This document shows positions 46,201-53,985 of a stretch of DNA of 64,000 bases, piece after piece. Source of the DNA: Candidatus Tenderia electrophaga (GTDB lineage Bacteria > Pseudomonadota > Gammaproteobacteria > Tenderiales > Tenderiaceae); NCBI GenBank assembly GCA_001447805.1, contig CP013099.1, positions 1,922,001-1,986,000 of the forward strand, in the 5' to 3' direction. Each line of letters starts with the position of its first letter. Within the stretch, counting starts at the first letter, position 1. The translations under genes were made by a program, and so were the position numbers. The notes below the pieces were generated by a model, which was not told the origin of the DNA, searched no databases, and saw only the letters and a list, made by a program, of their open reading frames with translations.

Positions 46201-46393
46201 GCACGACGATATCGACCTGCGAGTGGAGCATCCACCCGGCACGCCGGTGCAGTCGAGCATTTCCATCAATTCGGTGTTTGAGCATGTGATCGTGTCAAAC
46301 CCGGCGGCGGGAGATTGGCGTATCCGCATTCGCGGCTTCGATGTGGACAGCGGGCCGCAGACAGTGTACTACGCCATTCGGCGCGGACCCTGA
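43283..46393 (+). CDS. S8 (subtilisin-like) serine protease lipoprotein with CARDB and type-3 repeats
   Basis: 1036 residues. The lipobox LLAGC implies a lipid anchor. Residues ~270-310 hold calcium-binding thrombospondin type-3 repeats (DSDDDTIPNVVDNCPSTPNP; EDADNDGIGDACA). A CARDB-like domain follows (ADLVITRGGMTPHPGVAGES), then the S8 catalytic domain with Asp663 (GVIDSGAR), His709 (NHGTKVMGI) and Ser874 (CTSGATPYASS). The C-terminal ~120 residues form a proprotein-convertase-like P-domain (LRAAIWWPEGAAEAHDDIDL). The triad is intact. AAGGAG precedes ATG 43283. The 290 bases upstream contain only a small GCCGGT/ACCGGC stem. Confidence 0.88.
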   Translation: MSEAFRTSPRAFHIIQYALVAIAAAGLLAGCFHGGDAPAVAQSDQDQIQPTAQTGVVRSVILIDAVALAQIGEDLGAVRVDVTRGASLVDSKTIALESSAEGGVRGDAFFALNPGDYNVLATLLSTEGGALQGCSPGNGFASVQANQTTEINVNIFCNGGETGGLDVIVGVSQRPVIDDLLIRPSKFALTCNRIGLQVVVAGDGSDLTYDWSIQNGDSANFFINATGARAYFAAEAAMSYSAMLSISDSTGESTSLSFPLHISAGDISACLQQDSDDDTIPNVVDNCPSTPNPGQEDADNDGIGDACANAADLVITRGGMTPHPGVAGESLSLHAVVMNRGGAASPPTTLRGCARRDNTFCSADSAVPGLAPGEQTTVNATVAGDATLTRDSDQPYYFVATVDPGGNVPESMEDNNDAVLNPLFVVVPFIPDPLVAEDHDDIFVFQDARIIATERVSYPNGAPGDRSAPDPEEKAGVEEDPPSGALAAKVDPLLREEMANLSGSDMIQAVLLLEDRFPMRPLPELIRGLSRYSERNLPLFARRQAAFEGLRRARLNAQVELLTNLVGRTQPQPGGSNVPLGGIRLQEFLNLSGALVVELSVDMVNVLADFDEVLHINSVNQSGEYLDDGITTNDIIDARQQLRTDPYFNAGAEGGGFYFGVIDSGARISHTNFNSPDQIDFWRDCFHTTSVTCQDTGDPGWAPGDGVNHGTKVMGIINSNSNLGGNWRGVADTTADSWDVTDDGGAAPSCLAVQRALNAAALVSDKVVTASLSCGSDFTDATAQAADAAYDAGMLVFFANGNGGPGSGTVSAPGGAHKVIGVGAFDVSSGNQYAGQSRGPTSDGRIKPDLQMPTNTESTSNAGNTSQGTICCTSGATPYASSTALLLTDWFGNFLTAPGKIYAMLLNYGENRFGQIDNTEGVGPVELGTGGVHWSGARTLNASGQNSYVNFTVPAGTEDLRAAIWWPEGAAEAHDDIDLRVEHPPGTPVQSSISINSVFEHVIVSNPAAGDWRIRIRGFDVDSGPQTVYYAIRRGP

Positions 46394-46643
46394 CATGTAC
46401 AGAGTGGATGAGTTGCGGCCACGCTTGCCGCTGCTCATCCCTTTGCTCATCTCCCTGAACGGGCTTAAAAACCTCACGCCTGCCCCCCCATTTCCGGGGG
46501 CGAAACGGCGTCTTCTCACGTGTGGATCGACAGACATAGTGGCTGGAGTGCTGCGCGTCCGCTGTCTATGCTGATAAGTGTAAGGCGGTCTGGAGGCGGC
46601 AGCATTCACGCCCCCTAGAGTTGAGAGGAAAGAGGAGTCTCCT

Positions 46644-47000
46644 TTGCAAGAGCTGTGGTTCGATCTGTATCAACGCATAGGCTGGTATCCCAAGGCGGAT
46701 GTATATCGCTGCGCCGACGGTTGGCTGGTGAAGTTGGAACTGGCCGGTGTGACGCCGCAGGATATACGCATCAGTCTGGAACAGGATCACCTGGTGGTGG
46801 AAGGGCGGCGCCGCGACTGGTGCGTCGCCGAGACGCAGACCTGCCTGTCCATGGAGATCAGCTATGACTGGTTCCGCCGCGCCATCCCGTTGCCGGGGCA
46901 GACGGACAGCGCCAATCTGCGCACCGAATTTCGCCAGGGGATGTTGTTGATTCATTTGCACGACCGAAGCAAGCAGTCACACGTTCAGGAGCGCATATGA
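46644..47000 (+). CDS. Hsp20/alpha-crystallin small heat shock protein 1
   Basis: 118 residues. The alpha-crystallin core runs from YPKADVYRCADGWLVKLELA to FRQGMLLIHLHDR, with the family-typical ELAGVTPQDIRISLEQDHLV. The N-terminal arm is very short and the C-terminal IxI anchor is not obvious. The start is TTG with GAGGAG upstream; no ATG is available. It overlaps the lon remnant by four bases (ATGA), so it was once the lead gene of an hsp20-lon pair. The 250 bases upstream hold no other gene that I can see. Confidence 0.85.
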   Translation: MQELWFDLYQRIGWYPKADVYRCADGWLVKLELAGVTPQDIRISLEQDHLVVEGRRRDWCVAETQTCLSMEISYDWFRRAIPLPGQTDSANLRTEFRQGMLLIHLHDRSKQSHVQERI

Positions 47001-47236
47001 CCCAAGCACCCACCCCCGTATTACCTCTAAAAAACAGCGTGGCCTTTTCCAATCGCGCCGGCTTCAAACGGGTGGTGTTGCCCAAGGACAATGAGGCGGA
47101 CTTGGAGGAGCTGCCCGAACAGGTGCGCCAGGCCTTGGAACTCGTGCTGGCCGAACGCATCGAGGATGTATTCGCCGCCGCCATCCCCGGTTTCAGCGTG
47201 GTGCGGCCGGAGCGCCGTCCGGCCACCGTGGAGTAG
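46997..47236 (+). pseudogene. Internally deleted lon protease: N-terminal tag joined to C-terminal tail
   Basis: 79 residues. TPVLPLKNSVAF matches the very start of Lon proteases (PVLPLRNTVLFPG type). NRAGFKRVVLPKDNEADLEE and LPEQVRQALELVLAERIEDV match the extreme C-terminus of Lon (E. coli: HRGGIKTVLIPFENKRDLEE, IPDNVIADL ... VKRIEEVLTLAL). The whole ATPase domain and the Ser-Lys protease core, about 700 residues, are missing, yet the frame is kept. It cannot be a protease. It is either a relic or a retained microprotein. Its start overlaps the hsp20 stop by four bases. Confidence 0.8.
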
Positions 47237-47272
47237 GGACTATCCAAATTTAAAGGAGTACGGAGGGCGTCT

Positions 47273-47770
47273 ATGGACATTAAGGAGTGGGCCTTTATCG
47301 CCGGACTGGTTCTGGGCAGTCTGGCCATCGTCTCGGTATGCTGGGTCTGGATTCAGAAACAGGTCCTCGGTGCCGGCGGCGGGGTACTGAGTTTTTTCGG
47401 TGTGCTGTTGGTGGGCTTGTCCTTATGGACCAGCGCCAGCGTAGAGGTCACGCCCGAGGGCTTTCGCGCCGAGTTCGAACGCCTGGAACGAGAGGTACAG
47501 CAGGTGGCGCAGAAAAGCCAGCAGATCGGTCAAGAGGTGGAGAGCGTGGCCCAGGCCAACAATGCCTTAAGCCGCGAGGTCAAGGTGGTAGCCGAGAACC
47601 TCAAGGTGAACAAGTCGCAGTTTCTGGAATTGACCCAGACACTGCAACAGCGCCAGCTGCTTGATCAGCAACAGCTCGAACAGCTCAACGCCCCGCTGCA
47701 GCGCCTGCCCGAGGTGGATCAGCGTATCCTCGATAGCAGCCAACTGAAGCTGCGCGACCCGTCGCAGTAG
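47273..47770 (+). CDS. Inner-membrane protein with long coiled coil
   Basis: 165 residues. Two hydrophobic helices (WAFIAGLVLGSLAIVSVCWV; GVLSFFGVLLVGLSLW) are followed by ~90 residues of heptad-like sequence rich in Gln, Glu and Val (EFERLEREVQQVAQKSQQIG; EVESVAQANNALSREVKVVA), clearly a coiled coil. It should be an inner-membrane protein with an extended soluble rod. I know no named family. AAGGAG precedes the ATG, 36 bases after the lon remnant, so it may belong to the same heat-shock transcript. Confidence 0.78.
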   Translation: MDIKEWAFIAGLVLGSLAIVSVCWVWIQKQVLGAGGGVLSFFGVLLVGLSLWTSASVEVTPEGFRAEFERLEREVQQVAQKSQQIGQEVESVAQANNALSREVKVVAENLKVNKSQFLELTQTLQQRQLLDQQQLEQLNAPLQRLPEVDQRILDSSQLKLRDPSQ

Positions 47771-47789
47771 CCTGGGGCGGCCGGCGCGC

Positions 47790-48788
47790 TTACCTAAAGC
47801 CCTTCGAGATGCCCACCATGAGGCGGTAATCCGGCTCCGACTGGGTGCCGTTCAGATCCTCTAACACGGGCAGACTCAAGCTGCCGAAGAGACTGAATTG
47901 ATGGGGCAGGGCGGCGCGCACGCCAGGTGAGACATAGATCAGATTGCCGCCGCTGTGTGGCGCCGCCAGCCCCGCGCTCTCGTCCTTGTCACGCCATTCG
48001 CCGTTCAGTTCCAGGACGATACTCCAATCGGTATGGGGCGCGGCCTGGCCCGGGTGGCCGTCCTCATGGCCGAGCAGGAGTGACCAGGCCAGGTTGTAAT
48101 TCAACATGTCGCCCGGTTGGAAACTTTGACTGCCCTCGCGGCCGATCCGATACAGCAGATTGGCATCCAGCGCGCCCTGTGTCAGGGGGCGACTGACGGC
48201 CACGCCCAACAGCGGCTGCCAGGTCCCGATACCGGGCTGCAACTCGGCCTCCAGCAGTGCGCCGTTGTCCCTCACATCATCCTCGCCGGTGGCCAGCTGA
48301 ACACCAGCCAACAAGGCGACATCCATCGCCATGCTGCGGTGCAGCAGATAGTGCCCCAGCAAGGTCATATCACCCAGACCCTCGGCATCATTGTGGCGGT
48401 GCACCTCGGGCGTGGCGCCGTGCAGGTGCCCTTCCCTGAGCCCGCTGCGGCGGGTGTAGGGCAGGGTGATGCCGAGGGTGAAGCGATCACTCAGGCCGTA
48501 GCCCAGGCCGATGAAGGTGGTGGTCAGGCTGTCGACGCTATGGATATCCGCGTCGTCCAGCGCTGCCTGTTCCAGGGTCGCGGCCGAAAGGGGGTTCTGC
48601 TCCACGTGCTCCAAGCGCAGGCCGAGGCTCCATTGGCCCGCCGCCAAGGGGGGGGCGGCAATGGTGATCAAGGGGCCGGCGTTGATATTGCCGAAGGTGG
48701 TGGAGGGGTGGTCGCCCCAGGCGTTGGCGCAGTATAGCCCCGCTAGGCTGCAGGAGAGGGCAAATGGGATGAGCACAGAATTGTTCAT
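47790..48788 (-). CDS. Outer-membrane transporter-like barrel protein
   Basis: 332 residues with a signal peptide (PFALSCSLAGLYCANA). Repeated amphipathic strands such as WSLGLRLEHVEQNP, LSDRFTLGITLPYTRRSG and VSPGVRAALPHQFSLFGSL follow, ending YRLMVGISKGFR. This resembles the MetA-pathway phenol-degradation/transporter-like outer-membrane family (DUF3187-like). His-rich loops (HLHGATPEVHRHNDAEG) suggest possible metal contact. GGAGTG precedes ATG 48788. It is convergent with the coiled-coil gene and has no substrate-defining neighbour. Confidence 0.75.
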   Translation of the reverse strand: MNNSVLIPFALSCSLAGLYCANAWGDHPSTTFGNINAGPLITIAAPPLAAGQWSLGLRLEHVEQNPLSAATLEQAALDDADIHSVDSLTTTFIGLGYGLSDRFTLGITLPYTRRSGLREGHLHGATPEVHRHNDAEGLGDMTLLGHYLLHRSMAMDVALLAGVQLATGEDDVRDNGALLEAELQPGIGTWQPLLGVAVSRPLTQGALDANLLYRIGREGSQSFQPGDMLNYNLAWSLLLGHEDGHPGQAAPHTDWSIVLELNGEWRDKDESAGLAAPHSGGNLIYVSPGVRAALPHQFSLFGSLSLPVLEDLNGTQSEPDYRLMVGISKGFR

Positions 48789-48991
48789 GACACACTCCTG
48801 GGTGGCTGCACGGTTATATATTTGATTGAGCATAGCAGCCGCCGCTGCCGCAGCGGGATGCGACAAATTGTCACAGACTGAAATTAAGGATATGTGCGGT
48901 GGGTGCTGCCGTTAAAGGCCGGAGGGTGCCCCCTGTCATGCGTGCATCGGGCTGGGCGGCAACGCTGCTTTGAAATTAGTGTTAACAGGCC

Positions 48992-50167
48992 CTAGCCACG
49001 GATGTCGGTTTCGGTCGATGGAATCGCTTCAAACGCGCGTTCACCCTCCAGGCCGGGGTCGAGTTCCAGCCGTAGTCGCTCACCGACGGGCAGGTTGAGA
49101 CGCCGCAGTTGTTCGTCTAGCACATGTTTGGTCTGCTCTTCGATGAGACGCGTCATCTCGGTTGTGGTTACACAGCTGACGTCGTGCTGCAGGGCCTTCA
49201 CCCGCACCTGCGCTTCCTCCTCGCTGAGGGTGGAGGTAATAAAGTCGATCCAGTTGTTGAACAGGCTGCGCACCTGGGCGTCGATGGCGCTGGCCGAGAG
49301 CTGTTGCGGTGCTGCAGTGCCGCCGCCAAAGCCGTTGATGAAGACCCCCAGACGGAAAAACACATCGGCTGGCGTCGGCAGTGTGTCCGCAATGCGATCC
49401 ACCAGATTACCGCCGCTGGTATTCGTACCACCGCCGGTGGCGGTCTGGGCAAACTGGATGGTCTGGCGCACGATGGCCTGCAGGCGGCGAAAGATTTCCT
49501 TGGCCTTGTCGCCGGCACCGTTGAACTTTACCGTCACCGTGATCTCATCGCTGACGTCGATGCGATCCTTCGGCGAGCTGACATAGGCGCGCTGAGTCGT
49601 ATTGAGGACGGCGGAGCCAGGCATCAGGTCGGCCTTGTCGAAGCTGATGTCGGCACCCAAGGTGCGATTCTCGACGGTGCTGCGGACCACGATGGTCCAG
49701 GTCACCAGATCCGTGCTGCTGGCGGCGGCGTCGACGCTGCGGTCGAATACGTAAGACGCATTGCCGGCCGGCTTGTCCTTGGCATAGGACCAGTCGACGA
49801 GTTGGCGCCAGACGATCTCGGCGTCGCTGAGCAGGTCCTGCACCTGCTGCACGAAATCGGTGATCGCCTGTTCGATATTGGCGGCGGAGCCGATGCTGAT
49901 TTTGTCCAACAGGTTCTTGACCAGGTCAATGACTTCCTGGACCAGATCACGTTTGCCGTCGACGATAAAGGTGGAGAAGCGATGGACCTTGCTGATAGCC
50001 GGGCCCGCCGTGGGGTCGTCGTCGGGACGATAGCCGGCGTTGGTGGGTAGGGAGCGGGAGGCGTCGTTGGGGGCCTTGATCTGCGGCGCGGAGACGTTGA
50101 CGAAACGGTCGCCGAACAGGCGGAGCAGGCACCCGGCATCGGCTGTGGGCGCGCTTAAATCGAGCAT
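48992..50167 (-). CDS. Hypothetical protein, ~391 residues
   Basis: No family recognised. There is no signal peptide or membrane segment. Visible features are an amphipathic, Asp/Gln-rich helical region (FVQQVQDLLSDAEIVWRQLV), a beta-rich middle with TWTIVVRSTVENRTLGADI, a Gly/Thr-rich linker (ATGGGTNTSGGN), and a C-terminal helix set (TRLIEEQTKHVLDEQLRRLN). It could be a structural or cargo-type cytoplasmic protein. ATG 50167 is preceded by a G-rich ribosome site; GTG 50176 is an alternative. It sits alone between the barrel gene and a decayed gene. Confidence 0.7.
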   Translation of the reverse strand: MLDLSAPTADAGCLLRLFGDRFVNVSAPQIKAPNDASRSLPTNAGYRPDDDPTAGPAISKVHRFSTFIVDGKRDLVQEVIDLVKNLLDKISIGSAANIEQAITDFVQQVQDLLSDAEIVWRQLVDWSYAKDKPAGNASYVFDRSVDAAASSTDLVTWTIVVRSTVENRTLGADISFDKADLMPGSAVLNTTQRAYVSSPKDRIDVSDEITVTVKFNGAGDKAKEIFRRLQAIVRQTIQFAQTATGGGTNTSGGNLVDRIADTLPTPADVFFRLGVFINGFGGGTAAPQQLSASAIDAQVRSLFNNWIDFITSTLSEEEAQVRVKALQHDVSCVTTTEMTRLIEEQTKHVLDEQLRRLNLPVGERLRLELDPGLEGERAFEAIPSTETDIRG

Positions 50168-50313
50168 GCTTACCACCCCCCTAGGAGGTTATAGCGTCTA
50201 GATTGATAGACCCGATATGGTGTCCTGTCAATAATAAAGGCCTTGTGTCTTTAACGCTGGCCAGTGTCGTTGTAAAGCTGAGGCCTCGGTTAGGGGTTAT
50301 CCTGCAGCGCCAC

Positions 50314-50631
50314 TCAAAAGGGAAAACTGGCCACCTCGAAGGTCTTGGCGATCGGCCAAGATTGATTGTCGATGACCGTGACCTGGTTGTCGGCGGTGAC
50401 GGCCATACAGGTCCAGCGATTTTCGCGGCTCTCATCCTTGGATGAGGTCCAGATTGTGGGGTATCTCGATGTCGGGGGTGGGGATAACGCGCCACCTGAT
50501 CCGATGCCTTCAAGGTGACAAAGGCGGGCGCTGGAAAGTACTCTTCGGCATATATGTGAGCGGTTGTGAAGACCGTGGCCAACAGTGCGGCGGGTGCTGC
50601 GTTTCAGTGCGCCGGATAGGGGGCTCGCCAT
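50314..50631 (-). pseudogene. Frameshifted remnant of a secreted beta-propeller (YncE-like) protein
   Basis: On the minus strand, protein-like sequence is spread over three frames in collinear order. It begins MASPLSGALKR, then PAALLATVFTTAHIYAEEYF (signal peptide and mature start), then PDIEIPHNLDLIQG, then MAVTADNQVTVIDNQSWPIA and KTFEVASFPF before a stop at 50314. The DNQVTVID...WPIAKTFEV pattern and PHNL recall YncE/cytochrome d1-type propeller blades. At least two frameshifts and loss of most blades make it non-functional. Confidence 0.55.
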
Positions 50632-50776
50632 AACAAACACACCTTGTTGCCCTTGTGTGCCAGTCAACAAACATAGTTGTTGCTGCCAGGCAGTACCAAG
50701 CTCGGGCGGATGCTGTTCAGGGCGCGACTCGATCTGTATCTTACCAGGCTAAGTGCGGCAAATTGGATGACAGGGC

Positions 50777-51901
50777 ATGCCCTTGAACAAATGGGTCACG
50801 ACAGGGTGTTTTGGCGCAGCGAGTGGTGCGGCGATCGTGGCCTTGTGCATGTGTCTCGCTGTGCTCACCGCCTGCAGCACGTCTCAGACAACTGCGCAGA
50901 CGGGTAGCGCGGCCGACCGGCCCGCTCACCATACCGAGACAGGTTTTCGCAATCCCTATCTGGCGCCCGCAGAGCGCAGTTTCTTTTCTTATCTACGCAT
51001 GCGCTGGTTTGGTGACGCGCAGTGGGCCGACTACCAGGCCACGGCTGATCGGGTGCCGACGCGGCCGGCGTCCCTGGATCGGATCATGAACCCGCCCCCG
51101 CATGTGCCTCAGATCACTTGGATCGGGCACGCCACGGTGCTGGTGCAATATGCCGGGCTCAATATCCTCACTGATCCCGTATTTTCGCAGCGCGCCTCGC
51201 CATTCTCCTTTGTTGGCCCCAAGCGCGTCACGGCACCGGCCCTGACCATTGAACAGCTGCCAAAAATCGACATCGTACTGATCTCGCACAACCATTATGA
51301 CCATCTGGACGAATGCACAGTGGAGGCGATCGGCGATCAAGCCACCTGGTTGGTGCCGCTGGAATATCAGGCCTGGTTCGCCGAGCGCGGCGTCACCAAT
51401 GTAATCGAATTCGATTGGTGGGATAGGCGCCAGGTCGCAGGTGCCCAGGTTATCGCCACGCCCTCCCAGCACTGGACCGGGCGCGGTCTGTTCGATCGCT
51501 ATGAACAGTTGTGGGCGGCCTGGGCGGTGCAGGTCGACGACTTTCGTTTCTGGTTCGGTGGCGACACCGGTTATAACGCCAAGATCTTTACCGAGATCGG
51601 GCGCCGCCTGGGCCCCTTCGATCTGGGGTTGATACCGGTGGGGGGTTATGCGCCGCGTTGGTTCATGCAGGACATGCACGTCAATCCGGAGGAGGCGGTG
51701 CAGCTGCACCGTGACATCGGCGCCCGCTTCTCCCTGGGGATCCATTGGGGGGCCTTTCCCTTGACCGCCGAACCCATCGATGAGCCGCCGGCGCGTCTGC
51801 GCCAGGCCGCACGATCCCTGACGGACTCGCGCTTCGTCACCTTCCCGGTGGGCAAGACGGTCCGGCTCGAGGGCTTCACACCCACCTCAACCTCACCTTG
51901 A
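50777..51901 (+). CDS. NAPE-PLD-like metallo-beta-lactamase fold lipoprotein
   Basis: 374 residues with a hydrophobic leader ending in the lipobox LTAC. The MBL motif HNHYDHLD (HxHxDH) and later metal ligands (PSQHWTGRG, GGDTGYN, GIHWGAF) are intact. The arrangement TWIGHATVLVQYAGLNILTD matches N-acyl-phosphatidylethanolamine phospholipase D-like enzymes. It probably cleaves a phosphodiester lipid in the envelope; a lactonase-type role (UlaG-like) is the alternative. The stop codon overlaps the -35 element of the putative heat-shock promoter for the next hsp20 gene. Confidence 0.85.
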   Translation: MPLNKWVTTGCFGAASGAAIVALCMCLAVLTACSTSQTTAQTGSAADRPAHHTETGFRNPYLAPAERSFFSYLRMRWFGDAQWADYQATADRVPTRPASLDRIMNPPPHVPQITWIGHATVLVQYAGLNILTDPVFSQRASPFSFVGPKRVTAPALTIEQLPKIDIVLISHNHYDHLDECTVEAIGDQATWLVPLEYQAWFAERGVTNVIEFDWWDRRQVAGAQVIATPSQHWTGRGLFDRYEQLWAAWAVQVDDFRFWFGGDTGYNAKIFTEIGRRLGPFDLGLIPVGGYAPRWFMQDMHVNPEEAVQLHRDIGARFSLGIHWGAFPLTAEPIDEPPARLRQAARSLTDSRFVTFPVGKTVRLEGFTPTSTSP

Positions 51902-51924
51902 AAACCCAGCGCCCACCCCTATGT
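51897..51924 (+). promoter_or_regulatory. Putative sigma-32 heat-shock promoter
   Basis: CTTGAAA at 51897-51903, a 12-base spacer and CCCCTATGT at 51916-51924 match the sigma-32 consensus (CTTGAAA, 11-16 bases, CCCCATnT) well. It lies 51 bases before the start of the second hsp20 gene and overlaps the end of the upstream hydrolase gene. Confidence 0.65.
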
Positions 51925-51974
51925 TTGAAGAGTAAGCATCGACACAATCAGGCAACTCAAAAGGAGGTGTGGAC

Positions 51975-52418
51975 ATGTTCACCAATATTGCCAATCGAGG
52001 CGGCGGTCTCTTCGATGACTTCCGCCGTCTGCAACGGGAAATGGACCAGCTGTTTTCGGCCTCGCCCATGCCCAGTGGTATCCGCGCCCTGGGGCGGGAG
52101 GCCTATCCGCCCATCAATATCGGCAGCACCGAGGAGCAGGTGGATGTCTATTTGTTTGCCGCCGGCGTAGATCCCCGGAGTCTGGATATTTCCATTCAGC
52201 AAAACTTATTGACCCTGGCCGGTGAGCGTAAGCTGGACACCGAGACGGGCGTCAATTATTACCGCAAGGAGCGCTTCAACGGTGCCTTTCGTCGGGTGGT
52301 GACCCTGCCCGAGGATGTGGACCCGGATAAGGTCCAAGCCAAGTATCAGGATGGGGTGCTACACGTCACCCTTCAACGGCGTGAGTCATCCCGGCCACGT
52401 AAGATCGAAGTCCAGTAA
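51975..52418 (+). CDS. Hsp20/alpha-crystallin small heat shock protein 2
   Basis: 147 residues. Its N-terminal arm (LFDDFRRLQREMDQLFSA) is the common bacterial Hsp20 arm. The alpha-crystallin domain runs from PPINIGSTEEQVDVYLFAAG to YQDGVLHVTLQRR, with the usual AGVDPRSLDISIQQNLLTLA. It ends PRKIEVQ, an IxV anchor. It holds unfolding proteins for refolding by DnaK/ClpB. AGGAGGTG precedes the ATG. It probably shares a transcript with the next hsp20 gene, 20 bases downstream, from a sigma-32-type promoter. Confidence 0.93.
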   Translation: MFTNIANRGGGLFDDFRRLQREMDQLFSASPMPSGIRALGREAYPPINIGSTEEQVDVYLFAAGVDPRSLDISIQQNLLTLAGERKLDTETGVNYYRKERFNGAFRRVVTLPEDVDPDKVQAKYQDGVLHVTLQRRESSRPRKIEVQ

Positions 52419-52438
52419 CGCAGCAGGAGGGAAATATC

Positions 52439-52834
52439 ATGAGCGAAACACAAGACGTGACTAGCCAGGCAGGCAAGGCCGTGCAGGCGGGCCAGGAGAT
52501 GGAATACGCCCTGCGCCCGCCGGTGGATATCTTTGAAGACGAGCGCGGCATCACCTTGCTGGCCGACATGCCCGGTGTGTCCAAGGATCGGCTCGACGTG
52601 GACGTGGACAGAGACAGCCTGTCCATCCAGGGCAGTTCCGCCCTCGAGGTGCCCCAGGGCATGGAGGCGCTGCATGCCGATGTGCGTTCCACCCGCTATC
52701 AGCGCAGTTTCTCCCTCAGTCGCGAGCTGGACGGGGAGAACATCACGGCCAATCTGAAAGACGGCGTGCTGACGCTGCGCATTCCCAAGCGCGAGGAGCA
52801 CCAACCGCGCAAGATCGAGGTGCAGACGGGCTGA
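52439..52834 (+). CDS. Hsp20/alpha-crystallin small heat shock protein 3
   Basis: 131 residues. The domain opens RPPVDIFEDERGITLLADMP and closes LKDGVLTLRIPKREEHQPRK, with the IEVQTG tail. The N-terminal arm is shorter and more polar than in its neighbour. Tandem pairs of dissimilar Hsp20 proteins often form mixed oligomers, which is plausible here. AGCAGGAGGG precedes the ATG, 20 bases after the previous gene. Confidence 0.92.
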   Translation: MSETQDVTSQAGKAVQAGQEMEYALRPPVDIFEDERGITLLADMPGVSKDRLDVDVDRDSLSIQGSSALEVPQGMEALHADVRSTRYQRSFSLSRELDGENITANLKDGVLTLRIPKREEHQPRKIEVQTG

Positions 52835-52998
52835 TCCACGCTCCGCAACATCACCCCCGCTTCGTTCGGAGCGGGTTCGGAGCGGGGTGAGACCCGATGC
52901 GGTCGCGCGGTGCTGGCAACCGTCTTGTCGGCGTCTACACTGGATAGGTGGATTTCCAAATCGAATTCGGTCGACGACAAGGACAAGGTGAACCCCCA

Positions 52999-53259
52999 GT
53001 GGCGGTGACAGAGATCCATGTGGAGTGCTATGCCGGTTACCGCGCCGATCAGCGACCGCAGCGCTTCACCCTGGGTCAACGCCTGATCCAGGTGCAGGAG
53101 GTGATCGACCAGTGGTATGGGCCGGACCACCGCTATTTTAAGCTCAGGGGGGATGACGGGGGGATCTACATCCTGCGCCAGGATGAGTCGACCCAGCACT
53201 GGGAACTGAGCCTCTTCGACGCCGACAGGCGGGAGGAAACCCGCCTGTCCTCGACCTGA
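52999..53259 (+). CDS. Small conserved hypothetical protein (DUF6504-like)
   Basis: 86 residues from GTG 52999, chosen for AAGGTGAA upstream; the frame is open from GTG 52948. The sequence VECYAGYRADQRPQRFTLGQ, then VIDQWYGPDHRYFKLRGDDG and YILRQDESTQHWEL is a compact beta-rich domain that I associate with DUF6504-type proteins. Function is unknown. It lies between the hsp20 pair and the PEBP gene on the same strand. Confidence 0.7.
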   Translation: MAVTEIHVECYAGYRADQRPQRFTLGQRLIQVQEVIDQWYGPDHRYFKLRGDDGGIYILRQDESTQHWELSLFDADRREETRLSST

Positions 53260-53293
53260 CGCCAACGGAAACACTGTTCTGAAGGAGGTCACC

Positions 53294-53764
53294 ATGGCCT
53301 TAGCGCTTTCTTCCCCGGCCTTTGATGCCAATGCCGAGATACCGCGCCCATTCACCTGCGATGGTGCGGACCTGTCACCGCCGCTGAGTTGGGGCGGGGT
53401 GCCGGCGCAGGCCAAGAGCCTGGTCTTGATCGTGGACGACCCCGACGCCCCGGACCCGGCGGCGCCGCAAATGACCTGGGTGCATTGGGTGGTGTACAAC
53501 CTGCCCCCGTCCGCCACGGGCCTGGCTCAGGGCCAGCGCAGTGCCGAGCTGCCCCCGGGCGCGCTGGAAGGGTTGAATGACTGGAAACAGAGGGGTTATC
53601 GCGGGCCTTGTCCGCCGCGGGGACGGCATCGCTATTTTCATAAGCTGTACGCCCTGGACAAGACCCTGCCCGATCTCAGCTCGCCCACCAAGCCCCAGGT
53701 GGAGGCAGCCATGGCGGGGCATATCGTCGACAGTGTCGAGCTGGTCGGCACTTATCAACACTAG
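53294..53764 (+). CDS. YbhB/YbcL family Raf kinase inhibitor-like (PEBP) protein
   Basis: 156 residues. PEBP signatures are present: FTCDGADLSPPLSW, LIVDDPDAPDPAAPQMTWVH and GPCPPRGRHRYFHKLYALD, which form the anion/phospholipid headgroup pocket. Bacterial members lack a proven partner; they are small cytoplasmic or periplasmic binding proteins. No signal peptide is present. GAAGGAGG precedes the ATG. It lies 34 bases after the DUF6504-like gene and 11 bases before the next small gene, suggesting a transcript. Confidence 0.93.
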   Translation: MALALSSPAFDANAEIPRPFTCDGADLSPPLSWGGVPAQAKSLVLIVDDPDAPDPAAPQMTWVHWVVYNLPPSATGLAQGQRSAELPPGALEGLNDWKQRGYRGPCPPRGRHRYFHKLYALDKTLPDLSSPTKPQVEAAMAGHIVDSVELVGTYQH

Positions 53765-53775
53765 GTCGGGCCAGC

Positions 53776-53961
53776 ATGCAGGCGGATGACAAAACAACAG
53801 CGCATGACTTGCCCCGGCAAGAGCCCAAATTCTGTCGTTGTCGTGTCTGTCATGAACACTTCTACGCCAACACCATCGCCCAGGCGCGCCAGGACTGCCG
53901 AGCGCACGCCAAGCAACAACACCCGGATTGGGGCGCAACGGTGTGTTTTTGTCCCGACTAG
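53776..53961 (+). CDS. Small Cys/His-rich zinc-finger-like protein
   Basis: 61 residues. FCRCRVCHEHFYANTIAQAR then DCRAHAKQQHPDW presents CxxC plus downstream HxxxxH-type ligands, like a C2H2 zinc finger, and the chain ends CFCPD. It begins 11 bases after the PEBP stop with the same orientation. No family assigned. It could bind nucleic acid or protein. Confidence 0.6.
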   Translation: MQADDKTTAHDLPRQEPKFCRCRVCHEHFYANTIAQARQDCRAHAKQQHPDWGATVCFCPD

Positions 53962-53985
53962 ACCGGCCATGAGAAGGGACCGCGT

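Noticed and set aside
46644-52834. Transmissible locus of stress tolerance (heat-resistance island)
   Set aside because: Three Hsp20 genes are present, but none of the defining partners (ClpG/ClpK, YfdX, HdeD, KefB, PsiE) is seen; the genes are interrupted by unrelated loci.
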